15,526 nucleotides of DNA from an uncultured Eubacteriaceae bacterium (lineage in GTDB: Bacteria; Bacillota; Clostridia; Eubacteriales; Anaerofustaceae), in contig CAMSGF010000003.1 in the NCBI GenBank assembly GCA_947058225.1, forward strand, positions 1 to 15,526. The letters run 5' to 3'. The notes under the pieces were generated by a model. It saw only the letters and a list, made by a program, of their open reading frames with translations. It had not been told where the DNA came from and made no database searches. The translations under genes and the position numbers were made by a program. This document shows positions 1 through 6,513 of this stretch, piece after piece. Numbering within the stretch: position 1 is the stretch's first letter; the number at the start of each line of letters is the position of its first letter.

Positions 1-41
1 ATAATTAATATTTATGTATTAGTTTTTTACCTATAATAAAA

Positions 42-212
42 CTAATCTACTAATATTTCACCATGTTCTTTTTCAAAATCTCTTACTATTTCTTCAATAC
101 CTTTTTCAATTTCTTCATCAAAAGAGTTTCCGTTATGTTTTGCGATGTAATTAAATTTCTCAAAAATATCTTTTTCTACTGACAATGTTAATTCTTCTTT
201 ATTATCATTCAT
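42..212 (-). CDS. Small ribbon-helix-helix-like protein, possible DNA-binding regulator
   Basis: A 56-residue protein. The ATG at 212 is chosen because an AAGGAG site lies at 226-221, 8 nt upstream; the longer reading from 254 would begin at a -10-like hexamer and has no ribosome site. The N-terminal part has an alternating polar/hydrophobic strand (LTLSVEKD, residues 8-15), then a helix (about 16-26), an NGNS turn (27-30) and a second acidic helix (31-49). This is the order of Arc/MetJ-type ribbon-helix-helix DNA-binding proteins, which act as dimers. No toxin gene lies beside it on the visible side, but the downstream side is cut off at the window edge. The family call rests on predicted secondary structure and general resemblance, so it is tentative. 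That it is a real gene is fairly safe from the ribosome site and codon pattern. Confidence 0.6.
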   Translation of the reverse strand: MNDNKEELTLSVEKDIFEKFNYIAKHNGNSFDEEIEKGIEEIVRDFEKEHGEILVD

Positions 213-242
213 TGTTTTTTCTCCTTTTATTAATATAAAAAT

Positions 243-276
243 ATTATACAACAAATCATTAACGGTGTGCGGTTAA
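243..276 (-). promoter_or_regulatory. Candidate promoter and operator of the small RHH-like gene
   Basis: On the minus strand a TATAAT hexamer occupies 248-243, placed suitably before the ribosome site at 226-221. No good -35 hexamer is seen at 16-18 bp. The expected -35 position is instead covered by an inverted repeat, TTAAC at 259-263 and GTTAA at 272-276. This could be an operator for an activator or for autoregulation by the RHH-like protein. The -10 is plausible; the operator is speculative. Confidence 0.3.
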
Positions 277-385
277 GTTACAAAAATTAAAAATTATTAA
301 AAAAATTTTTTATTTGTAATAAATGAAAATTGGTAAAAATATTAAGTAAAATAAATACCTGTAAAATACGCTTATATGGGAAAAA

Positions 386-551
386 GGGGGGGGTGGTAAC
401 TGTTTCACGAGGGGATAAGCGGGCAGCGTTCTCCGACGCACTCAACAGTTTTAGCCTCTATGGCGTTTGAATAGTCCACTGCGGACAGCAGTGCATTTTG
501 GTTACTTTTGTGCAAGCAAAAGTGACGATGTGTCAGCAAAATGTGACACAT
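386..551. other. GC-richer, hairpin-rich intergenic element
   Basis: This is most of the gene-free stretch between 213 and 569 and it holds no convincing ORF. Positions 391-550 are about 49% GC by hand count, far above the surrounding DNA. It starts with eight G (386-393). It contains AACTGTT/AACAGTT (398-404 and 444-450) enclosing GCGT/ACGC (426-429 and 436-439). Further hairpins are CACTGC/GCAGTG (477-482 and 488-493), a 10-bp stem with one G-U pair (501-510 and 517-526) and a perfect 8-bp stem (528-535 and 544-551). The composition and stacked hairpins resemble a dispersed intergenic repeat or a structured RNA. I cannot tell which, nor the strand. Confidence 0.5.
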
Positions 552-582
552 AAAAAACAATCTTACCCACTAAGATTGTTTT
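552..582 (-). terminator. Rho-independent terminator of the sugar transferase-rluD operon
   Basis: A perfect 12-bp stem (554-565 and 571-582) with a 5-nt loop. On the minus strand it ends in a run of six T. The rluD stop codon TAG (572-570) lies across the stem/loop edge, so the upstream arm is coding sequence. Confidence 0.85.
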
Positions 583-1472
583 AAAGCCTCATCGAAATAC
601 TTTGGTATTTCACTTTCAAATTCAATGTACTTACCGGTTTTTGGATGAACAAAGCCAAGCTTATATGCGTGAAGAAGCTGTCCGTCAAAAAGCCTGTCAA
701 GTTTCGTATCATACCCATAAACCTTATCCCCGACAACAGGATGATTTATATATTTTAAATGAACTCTTATCTGATGAGTTCTTCCCGTTTCAAGCTTTAA
801 ATCAAGGAGAGAACATTTCTCATAGCACTTTTGAACTGTAAAATGCGTAACCGCCCTCTTTGAATTAAGCCCCGTCACACACATTTCTTTACGCTTTACT
901 TTATGCCTGCCAAGCGGTGCATCTATCGTCCCCTCTTCGTGTTTAAATATCCCATGAGCAACAGCTTTATAACGTCTCGTGATTGAATGGTCCTTAAACT
1001 GCTTTGCAAGGTGAATATGAGAGTCATTGTTTTTTGCAACAACAAGTAACCCAGATGTATCCTTATCTATCCTATGCACTATCCCGGGCCTTATAACCCC
1101 ATTTATATCAGATAAATCTTTTATGTGATACATAAGTGCATTTACCATAGTGGCGTTATAATTTCCATTTGCAGGATGAACTACCATTCCCTGCGGCTTA
1201 TCCACGACGACCACATCACTGTCCTCATATACGATTTTTAATGGAATATCCTCTGCCTCAACCTGCAATACTTCTATTTTTGGAAGTCCAAAAGAAAGCT
1301 CTTCACCTAATAACACCTTTCTCGATGCCTTGCAGGGCATATCACCAATAAACACTTTATTCTCTTTAAACAAACTCTTTAATTTCTCTCTGGAAAAACC
1401 CTCAACATTTTCAGACAAAAACCTGTCTGCCCTCATACCCTCATCGTCTTTTCCTACAATTAACCTATCCAT
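570..1472 (-). CDS. rluD: RluD-family 23S rRNA pseudouridine synthase
   Basis: A 300-residue protein, normal length for the RluA/RluD family, which converts uridines to pseudouridine in structured RNA; RluD itself acts on helix 69 of 23S rRNA. An S4-type RNA-binding domain occupies about residues 14-60 (RADRFLSE, then SREKLKSLFKENKVFI). The catalytic domain has VVDKPQGMVVHP near residue 89, the signature HRIDKDTSGL with the catalytic Asp at 136, and ETGRTHQIRVHL near 229-239. The ATG follows the ylmH stop after one base (TAA-T-ATG), so it is probably translationally coupled; no strong separate ribosome site is seen. It is the last gene of its operon. The exact target uridine cannot be read from the sequence, and Firmicutes carry several paralogs, so the name is by family. 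Confidence 0.9.
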   Translation of the reverse strand: MDRLIVGKDDEGMRADRFLSENVEGFSREKLKSLFKENKVFIGDMPCKASRKVLLGEELSFGLPKIEVLQVEAEDIPLKIVYEDSDVVVVDKPQGMVVHPANGNYNATMVNALMYHIKDLSDINGVIRPGIVHRIDKDTSGLLVVAKNNDSHIHLAKQFKDHSITRRYKAVAHGIFKHEEGTIDAPLGRHKVKRKEMCVTGLNSKRAVTHFTVQKCYEKCSLLDLKLETGRTHQIRVHLKYINHPVVGDKVYGYDTKLDRLFDGQLLHAYKLGFVHPKTGKYIEFESEIPKYFDEALKQS

Positions 1473-1473
1473 A

Positions 1474-2214
1474 TTAAATAAACTTCTTTACGAGTAATTT
1501 TGTATTTCCTTTCTTTGTGCTTCCGTTTACGGAATCTACAATAACTCTCCCCTTCGTCCTAACAGAAAGTATATCCCCCTCCTTAACTGTGTATCCCGGC
1601 TTTACAACAGGCATATGGTTTACTTTCACCTTTCCGCCTTTTACAAACATATTCGCCTCATTTCTCGATAGCTTAAACGAATTACAGACTATCGCATCAA
1701 GCCTCATAGACGGAACGATTATATTCATATCCTTAAAATCAGGTTCAACCTCAATAGCATCATCTATATCGCACATCGTAAATGATACGTTTTTTGAACC
1801 TATTTTCGTAAGCTCCGTCACCAAAAACATCGCTATCGGCTTTGTTACAAAAACTTGTATAAATTCCTTTAATATGTTTATATCCCCAACCTTGCTCCTA
1901 TCAACCCCAAGTGAAAGAATCGCACCTAAAACATCCTGATGCCTCACATCAACCGGCTCTTCAGACTTTAAAACAGCTATCGGATATTCTTCTTTTTCAG
2001 GCTCCTCATCACAAAAAATGCTCATAACCTTTCTCTCAGAAAAATTATGACCACCAAAAAAAGTACAATCCAATTTTTTATATCTTCCGATTTCCCTGCC
2101 TGCAAGAAGCTGCATAGAAGGGTCGATAAAATCAGAAAAGACACTTACACGCTTATTCGCAGCAGTAAGTGCCATATCTTCTATTCTTGAAATAAATTTA
2201 TCAACTTCACTCAT
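1474..2214 (-). CDS. ylmH: YlmH-type S4-domain RNA-binding protein
   Basis: A 246-residue protein of the YlmH family, which in Bacillus subtilis binds ribosome-associated RNA and has been linked to ribosome-associated quality control; older annotations call it a cell-division-cluster RNA-binding protein. The N-terminal 165 residues are the family-specific part (HQDVLGAILSLGVDR near 92-106, VGDI at 109-112). The C-terminal S4 domain covers about 170-230 (RLDAIVCNSFKLSR, then VKGGKVKVNH, then KEGDILSVR). The ATG lies 7 nt after the sepF stop. A GAGG at the end of sepF, 12 nt upstream, is the only ribosome-site-like sequence. Position between sepF and rluD supports the call. divIVA and lspA, which often separate ylmH from rluD in relatives, are absent. 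Confidence 0.9.
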   Translation of the reverse strand: MSEVDKFISRIEDMALTAANKRVSVFSDFIDPSMQLLAGREIGRYKKLDCTFFGGHNFSERKVMSIFCDEEPEKEEYPIAVLKSEEPVDVRHQDVLGAILSLGVDRSKVGDINILKEFIQVFVTKPIAMFLVTELTKIGSKNVSFTMCDIDDAIEVEPDFKDMNIIVPSMRLDAIVCNSFKLSRNEANMFVKGGKVKVNHMPVVKPGYTVKEGDILSVRTKGRVIVDSVNGSTKKGNTKLLVKKFI

Positions 2215-2221
2215 TTAATAA

Positions 2222-2716
2222 TCAGTCCTCATAACTCCATAAATCTACTTCTGATGTTCTCATTGACCTTTCTTTGTCCATTTTAGTCTGGATTTCAACT
2301 CCGTAAGGAGCTAAAATAAATACATTGTCTGCGATTTTTTTCATATCCGCACTTAACACATAAACAGCCCCGCTTAAAAAGTCAAAGATTTTCTTAGCTT
2401 CTTCAGCTTCAACATTGTCCATATTGACAACGACAGTCGTTCCAAGTTTTAACTTATCACAAATTTTTGGTGCATCGTTAAATTTAGACGGCTCTGCCAA
2501 AGCAACAGTCGATTTTCCGTTTTGTGTCACAACAGGAAGCGCTGCCTTTTCTCTTTCTTCTTTTCTCTGTCTGTTTATTGCGGACCTTTTTGGTTGTTCC
2601 CTTATAGGCTGAACTATTTCTTCCTCTTCTTCAAATTCATCTTCATAAATATCATCATCGCCTGTTACTTCAAATTCCACATTAAAAACTTTTTTGAATA
2701 CATCGTTTATTCCCAT
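2222..2716 (-). CDS. sepF: SepF cell-division protein
   Basis: A 164-residue protein. SepF binds the FtsZ C-terminus, polymerises into rings and helps tether the Z-ring to the membrane. Residues 1-12 (MGINDVFKKVFN) form a short amphipathic helix, the usual membrane anchor. Residues 16-35 are very acidic and are followed by a charged flexible linker to about residue 68. The globular SepF domain runs from about 70 to 143, with PSKFNDAPKICDKLK, VVVNMDN and FLSGAVYVL visible. The start overlaps the yggS stop by one base (TAATG), with an AGGAG site about 8 nt upstream. The length is a little above the roughly 150 residues common in the family because of the acidic linker. Neighbours yggS and ylmH are the classical context. 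Confidence 0.93.
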   Translation of the reverse strand: MGINDVFKKVFNVEFEVTGDDDIYEDEFEEEEEIVQPIREQPKRSAINRQRKEEREKAALPVVTQNGKSTVALAEPSKFNDAPKICDKLKLGTTVVVNMDNVEAEEAKKIFDFLSGAVYVLSADMKKIADNVFILAPYGVEIQTKMDKERSMRTSEVDLWSYED

Positions 2717-3402
2717 TAAATCTCTCCTTTAAATATACTTGTGCCAATTCTTACGGCGTTACTTCCACATTCTATCGCTACCTTATAATCATTAGACATA
2801 CCCATAGATAGTGTATTATAATTTATATTATCATATTTTGCATACATTTTTCCATAGTTTTCATAAATTTTTCTTAAATTTATAAAAACTTTTTTTATAA
2901 TTTTTTCATCATCGGTAAAAGGTGCCATACACATAAGCCCCAAAACGTTAATATTTTTACATTCAACTGCCCTTTTCATTATATCATCAAGTTCATTTTC
3001 TTTTATCCCATATTTATTGTCTTCAATGCCATTGTTAAGCTCTATTAGTATATTCGTTATAACTTCCTTTTCCCTGCTTTGCTTTTCAATCTCTTCCAAA
3101 AGCCTTATTGAATCTACAGAGTGAATCAAATGAACTTTTCCTACAATCTTTTTAACCTTATTCCTTTGCAAATGACCGATAAAATGCCACCTTATACCTC
3201 TACCCTTTAACTCTTCTTCCTTTTCCAAAAATTCCTTTACCTTGTTTTCTCCAAGGTCTTTTATTCCATAATCTAAAACCTGTTTTATTTCATCGATACT
3301 TCTAAACTTCGTAACTGCCACAAAAGTCACATCTTCATCCCTTTTAACCCTTGCAATTTCTTCTTCTATTTTCTTTAAATTTTCACTTATACTCATAATC
3401 AT
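2716..3402 (-). CDS. yggS: YggS/YlmE-family PLP-binding protein
   Basis: A 228-residue single-domain TIM-barrel protein of the PLPBP family (YggS in E. coli, YlmE in B. subtilis). It binds pyridoxal phosphate and keeps PLP and amino-acid pools in balance without a known catalytic activity. The PLP-binding Lys is K32 in VAVTKFRS. Other family signatures are GENKVKE (51-57), WHFIGHLQRNK (72-82) and, near the C-terminus, SMGMSNDY and AVRIGTSIF, which contact the phosphate. The ATG at 3402 overlaps the preceding stop (ATGA). An internal ATG at 3396 lies 6 nt after a G-rich run and may be the true start, removing two residues. It overlaps sepF by one base. Confidence 0.92.
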   Translation of the reverse strand: MIMSISENLKKIEEEIARVKRDEDVTFVAVTKFRSIDEIKQVLDYGIKDLGENKVKEFLEKEEELKGRGIRWHFIGHLQRNKVKKIVGKVHLIHSVDSIRLLEEIEKQSREKEVITNILIELNNGIEDNKYGIKENELDDIMKRAVECKNINVLGLMCMAPFTDDEKIIKKVFINLRKIYENYGKMYAKYDNINYNTLSMGMSNDYKVAIECGSNAVRIGTSIFKGEI

Positions 3403-4709
3403 CCCCCCGGATTTGTTATTACTTCCATATTCTCCGCTAAATTTTCATTTTCAAAAGGTCTTAAATATACCTTTGAGCCTTCTTTTTTATATATCTTAAC
3501 CTCTACTAGTTCCTGAAAATCACCTGTGTTTAAAACAAACACATAATCTTTGTTATTTTTTCTTATAATCGCACTGCTTGGCAAGATATAACTTTCAACC
3601 TGCTCCACATATATATTATAATTGTCATTTGCAACATTCATAAATGATGCAATTTCATCTTTTACACATATGACAGGAACTTTCTTATCTTTAAAAATCA
3701 ACACATCAACCAAAAAACCATTCCTCGTATTCCCGTTTTTATCTTCAACTGTTATTGATGGGAAAGAACGGAGTATATCGACTCTCCTCTCAATTAAATC
3801 GTAATATCCTCCAAGCTCTTCTAAATCAAAATTCTTGTTTATCCATAGCTTATATTCCTTGCACTCTTTTTCCATTTCAAGTGTAATATCTTTATCAAGT
3901 ATCGGACATATATATATTTCCTTATTATGAACGATTTTTATAATCTGTCCATCCTCTTCAATATCAGAGGGTTCTGCCTTAAATTCGTCTAAAAATTTAA
4001 AATAATCTTCGTTTAATATCCCCATCAGATTTGAATCGAGGACTTCCTCATAACCTGTCGTTGAAAAGAATACATTTCCTGTGTATGAAAAGTTCAGATT
4101 CGATACTGTAAGTGTCTTATTCTTTACGCTTTTCTTACCCTTCAACTCGTCTTTTACTCTATGAAGAGTATCATTATCCGCAAAAATATATTTAAGTGAT
4201 TTTTGCATAAGCCTTTGCTTTTTCTTTAGGGAATTTAAACGCTTGTTCACATTTATCTTCTCTTCGCTCGCCTCATCATCTTTCATTCTCTCTGCCCTTT
4301 GCTGCATCTTGTTGACCTGTTCATCAACAGCAAGAAGTTCTTTTACAAATGTATTTCTGTCACCATACGAGCCATGCTTTAGTATCCAGTCTATTACATC
4401 TATCGCATCATTTAGATATTTATTTGTCTTTATTTTGTACGACTTTGAAAGAGATGTATTCGCCCCGACCTTTTGCCCCTCTTTAACTGAAAAATTTATC
4501 TTCTCTCCCTTTCCAAGACTTATATATTCACTTTCTTTAAACACATAACACTGTGCCTTTACTTTATCTATGTATTGCTCTGCATGAAGAATCTGCGTTC
4601 TTTGCCTCGTGTATAAAAATGTCCCAACAATAAGCACCAAAGCGACTACTATTATGGTAAACTCTTTGGTACGCCTGTCCATCTTTCTTCTTTTTATCTT
4701 AAGCATCAT
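3399..4709 (-). CDS. HlyD-like membrane-anchored protein
   Basis: A 436-residue protein with a basic N-terminus (KIKRRKMDRR) and one membrane span at about residues 18-34, leaving the rest outside. Residues 58-88 look like half of a lipoyl/barrel-sandwich domain (KGEKINFSVKEGQKV). About 120-172 is a charged helical, probably coiled-coil, section. The C-terminal part (375-430: LPSSAIIRKNNKDYVFVLN, then EVKIYKKEGSKVYL) resembles the end of HlyD/membrane-fusion proteins, where a second sandwich half and barrel follow. No transporter partner lies beside it, so an efflux role is not supported. HlyD-like genes next to yggS/sepF occur in other Clostridia, which suggests an envelope or division role (inference). 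A second ATG at 4706 is better spaced from GGAGG than the first. The start overlaps the transferase stop. Confidence 0.65.
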   Translation of the reverse strand: MMLKIKRRKMDRRTKEFTIIVVALVLIVGTFLYTRQRTQILHAEQYIDKVKAQCYVFKESEYISLGKGEKINFSVKEGQKVGANTSLSKSYKIKTNKYLNDAIDVIDWILKHGSYGDRNTFVKELLAVDEQVNKMQQRAERMKDDEASEEKINVNKRLNSLKKKQRLMQKSLKYIFADNDTLHRVKDELKGKKSVKNKTLTVSNLNFSYTGNVFFSTTGYEEVLDSNLMGILNEDYFKFLDEFKAEPSDIEEDGQIIKIVHNKEIYICPILDKDITLEMEKECKEYKLWINKNFDLEELGGYYDLIERRVDILRSFPSITVEDKNGNTRNGFLVDVLIFKDKKVPVICVKDEIASFMNVANDNYNIYVEQVESYILPSSAIIRKNNKDYVFVLNTGDFQELVEVKIYKKEGSKVYLRPFENENLAENMEVITNPGG

Positions 4710-5338
4710 ACCCCTCCTAACACCACAAAAATCGTATTTAACAATATCTTTATATCCCTGCCGAATGTATATTTATTTATATATTCTATATCAAGTGTGA
4801 CAACCTCGTGTATTCCAAGCCTCGACCTTCCCTTTAGCTGAGCAAGCCCCGTAAGCCCGGGATAAACCTCAAGCCTTTTTTTCTCATTATCATTTAACTG
4901 TGCAACCTCGATTGGAATAAAAGGTCTTGGGCCGATTATACTCATATCTCCCTTTAACACATTTAAAAACTGTGGAATTTCATCAAAGCTGGTATGTCTT
5001 AAAACTTTCCCAAACTTCGTAACTCTCGGGTCGTGAACAACTTGAACGAATCCGTTTTTTGAATTTTTAAGAAGTTCAGCTTCAAGTGTCTCGCTTCCCT
5101 TTACCATAGTCCTGAATTTTATTATTTTAAACGGCTTTCCGTTTTTCCCAATTCTCTCCTGAACAAAAAAAGGAGATTTACCATCCTGTAAAAATATAAT
5201 AAGTGCTATTATAATTGATGGAATAAATAATGCAATTAAAAGAATAAGCGATACAAATATATCAAAAAATCGCTTTATATATATAGTCTTATAGTATGAT
5301 TTAATCTTATTTTCATCTACCTGTAAGTTTCCTGCCAT
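4706..5338 (-). CDS. Bacterial sugar transferase (polyprenyl-phosphate sugar-1-phosphate transferase)
   Basis: A roughly 210-residue minimal member of the PF02397 family. These enzymes move a sugar-1-phosphate from a UDP-sugar to undecaprenyl phosphate, the first membrane step of capsule, exopolysaccharide or glycan synthesis. Counting from the ATG at 5344, a re-entrant or spanning hydrophobic helix lies at 29-53. Then come QERIGKNGKPFKIIKFRTM (62-80, holding the KFRTM signature), SFDEIPQ with the Asp-Glu pair expected to be catalytic (121-122), GDMSIIGPRP (132-141) and PGLTGLAQ (162-169). I chose the ATG at 5338 because AAGGA is 6 nt upstream of it, whereas it abuts the ATG at 5344. It is the first gene after a strong promoter. 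No glycosyltransferases are nearby, so the sugar and the final polymer are unknown. Confidence 0.88.
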   Translation of the reverse strand: MAGNLQVDENKIKSYYKTIYIKRFFDIFVSLILLIALFIPSIIIALIIFLQDGKSPFFVQERIGKNGKPFKIIKFRTMVKGSETLEAELLKNSKNGFVQVVHDPRVTKFGKVLRHTSFDEIPQFLNVLKGDMSIIGPRPFIPIEVAQLNDNEKKRLEVYPGLTGLAQLKGRSRLGIHEVVTLDIEYINKYTFGRDIKILLNTIFVVLGGV

Positions 5339-5367
5339 ATTCATTCCTTAATGCTTTTTGATTATTT

Positions 5368-5396
5368 ATTATATCATTTTATCCATTGTTTTACAA
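5368..5396 (-). promoter_or_regulatory. Sigma-A-type promoter of the sugar transferase-rluD operon
   Basis: On the minus strand, TTGTAA (5396-5391) is followed after exactly 17 bp by TATAAT (5373-5368), with an extended -10 TG one base upstream. It lies just downstream of the preceding terminator and about 24-30 nt before the start codon, so the leader is short. Confidence 0.8.
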
Positions 5397-5415
5397 ATTT
5401 ATTGTGTTTAAACAC

Positions 5416-5442
5416 AAAAAAACAGGATATTCTCCTGTTTTT
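5416..5442 (-). terminator. Rho-independent terminator after the ABC-F/membrane-protein pair
   Basis: A perfect 10-bp stem (5418-5427 and 5433-5442) with a 5-nt loop. On the minus strand it ends in seven T. It lies 28 nt after the stop at 5470 and directly before the next promoter. Confidence 0.88.
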
Positions 5443-5469
5443 CACATTTCATATATTTTATAAACACAT

Positions 5470-6513
5470 TTAAGCTATAGGTGCATCATTATCTGCCTTA
5501 TCATCCGATTCAATCTCATTTGTATTTATAATGTCTTTTTTATCATTTTCATCATTTTTGCTGACTTTATTATCATCATCTTCCACTTCTTCATATTCAG
5601 AATCTATAATATCCTCACTTTCCATATCTGATGGATTATAAAAAGCATCTTCCGTTTCATTAATGTTACTTCCCATACAAAACAATTCTGGCTTTCCATA
5701 AACCCCATCTAAAACTTTATTGATATATACAACGGTTGAACAGTGAATATATAACATTAAAAATACCAATGCCACAGCTGATAAGACGAATAAAAGCAGC
5801 TGGAAACCTGCCCCACGCCCAACATAACTATTGACAGATAACATTGTAAAAGAATATATCATAACTGCAAAAACCAAGAACATCCAGCCAAAAAACGATA
5901 ATTGAAACAAGAAGTATTTAAAAGCATTTTTAATGCCAATAGAAAATGCACCGGACACAAATCCTCTCTCCCAGTTATCCTTTCTTACAATCATCATCTC
6001 TCCAAAGTCCATAACGGCAGCGAGCAATATGCTGAAAATAAGAACTAATATAAAAGGAATAAGCAGTGTTTTTAATAACATATCCAATATATTCGCACTA
6101 AAAAACAAATCATTGTACCTATAGTTAACAAACGCTTCGTATAATGAAGCAAACGAATTAAAAAATATAAGGCCTATCAATATACAAAATACAATTAATA
6201 GTAAAGAATATAAAACCCTGAGTATAATACATCTTTCAAATGCTTTTTTATCGTTAAAATATAAAAATATATCCTTTATATTTGCATTATTGCCATAATA
6301 TATCTTTGTAACTATACCGGTTAGACCAAGACTCATAACCGCTGATAAAATAAAAGATACCAAGCCAAATAAGATTTTCATACCTTGATTGTCGACATTG
6401 ATGACTCTCTCTACTAAAGAAACTATAATAATATACAACAAAAAAGATAATGATATAACCTTAAAATTCTCCTTTAACATCTTAAAACCTATTTTTTTAC
6501 TTTCTCTAATCAT
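5470..6513 (-). CDS. Six-span integral membrane protein with acidic cytoplasmic-type tail
   Basis: A 347-residue protein of unknown function. Hydrophobic segments lie at about 19-35, 46-67, 97-118, 146-170, 201-225 and 237-265. The layout is reminiscent of the DUF975/Yip1-like multi-span families, but I recognise no diagnostic motif. Residues 283-347 are a hydrophilic tail dominated by Asp, Glu, Asn and Lys (for example EYEEVEDDD), probably disordered. An even number of spans and a basic N-terminus suggest both ends are cytoplasmic. The start overlaps the ABC-F gene by 8 nt (ATGATTAG), with GGGAG about 7 nt upstream, so the two are co-translated. A terminator follows. Co-expression with a ribosome-acting ATPase gives no firm functional clue. 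Confidence 0.8.
   Translation of the reverse strand: MIRESKKIGFKMLKENFKVISLSFLLYIIIVSLVERVINVDNQGMKILFGLVSFILSAVMSLGLTGIVTKIYYGNNANIKDIFLYFNDKKAFERCIILRVLYSLLLIVFCILIGLIFFNSFASLYEAFVNYRYNDLFFSANILDMLLKTLLIPFILVLIFSILLAAVMDFGEMMIVRKDNWERGFVSGAFSIGIKNAFKYFLFQLSFFGWMFLVFAVMIYSFTMLSVNSYVGRGAGFQLLLFVLSAVALVFLMLYIHCSTVVYINKVLDGVYGKPELFCMGSNINETEDAFYNPSDMESEDIIDSEYEEVEDDDNKVSKNDENDKKDIINTNEIESDDKADNDAPIA

Noticed and set aside
18..46. 9-bp inverted repeat at the end of the small RHH-like gene as a terminator
   Set aside because: The stem is mostly A/T with an 11-nt loop and no T run follows on the minus strand; too weak to call.
42..254. Longer form of the small RHH-like protein starting at 254
   Set aside because: That start overlaps the -10-like hexamer and lacks a ribosome site, while the ATG at 212 has AAGGAG at 8 nt.
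255..385. Riboswitch or T-box upstream of the small gene
   Set aside because: The stretch is plain AT-rich sequence with no conserved elements that I can recognise.
1517..1939. 140-codon plus-strand ORF opposite ylmH, and similar plus-strand ORFs at 10523-10993 and 4243-4548
   Set aside because: Each is antisense to a well-supported gene, with Ser/Thr/Phe-rich shadow composition and no recognisable motif.
3399..4709. HlyD-like protein as part of an efflux or type I secretion system
   Set aside because: No ABC permease or outer-membrane partner lies beside it; the ABC-F protein in the window has no membrane domain and is not a transporter.
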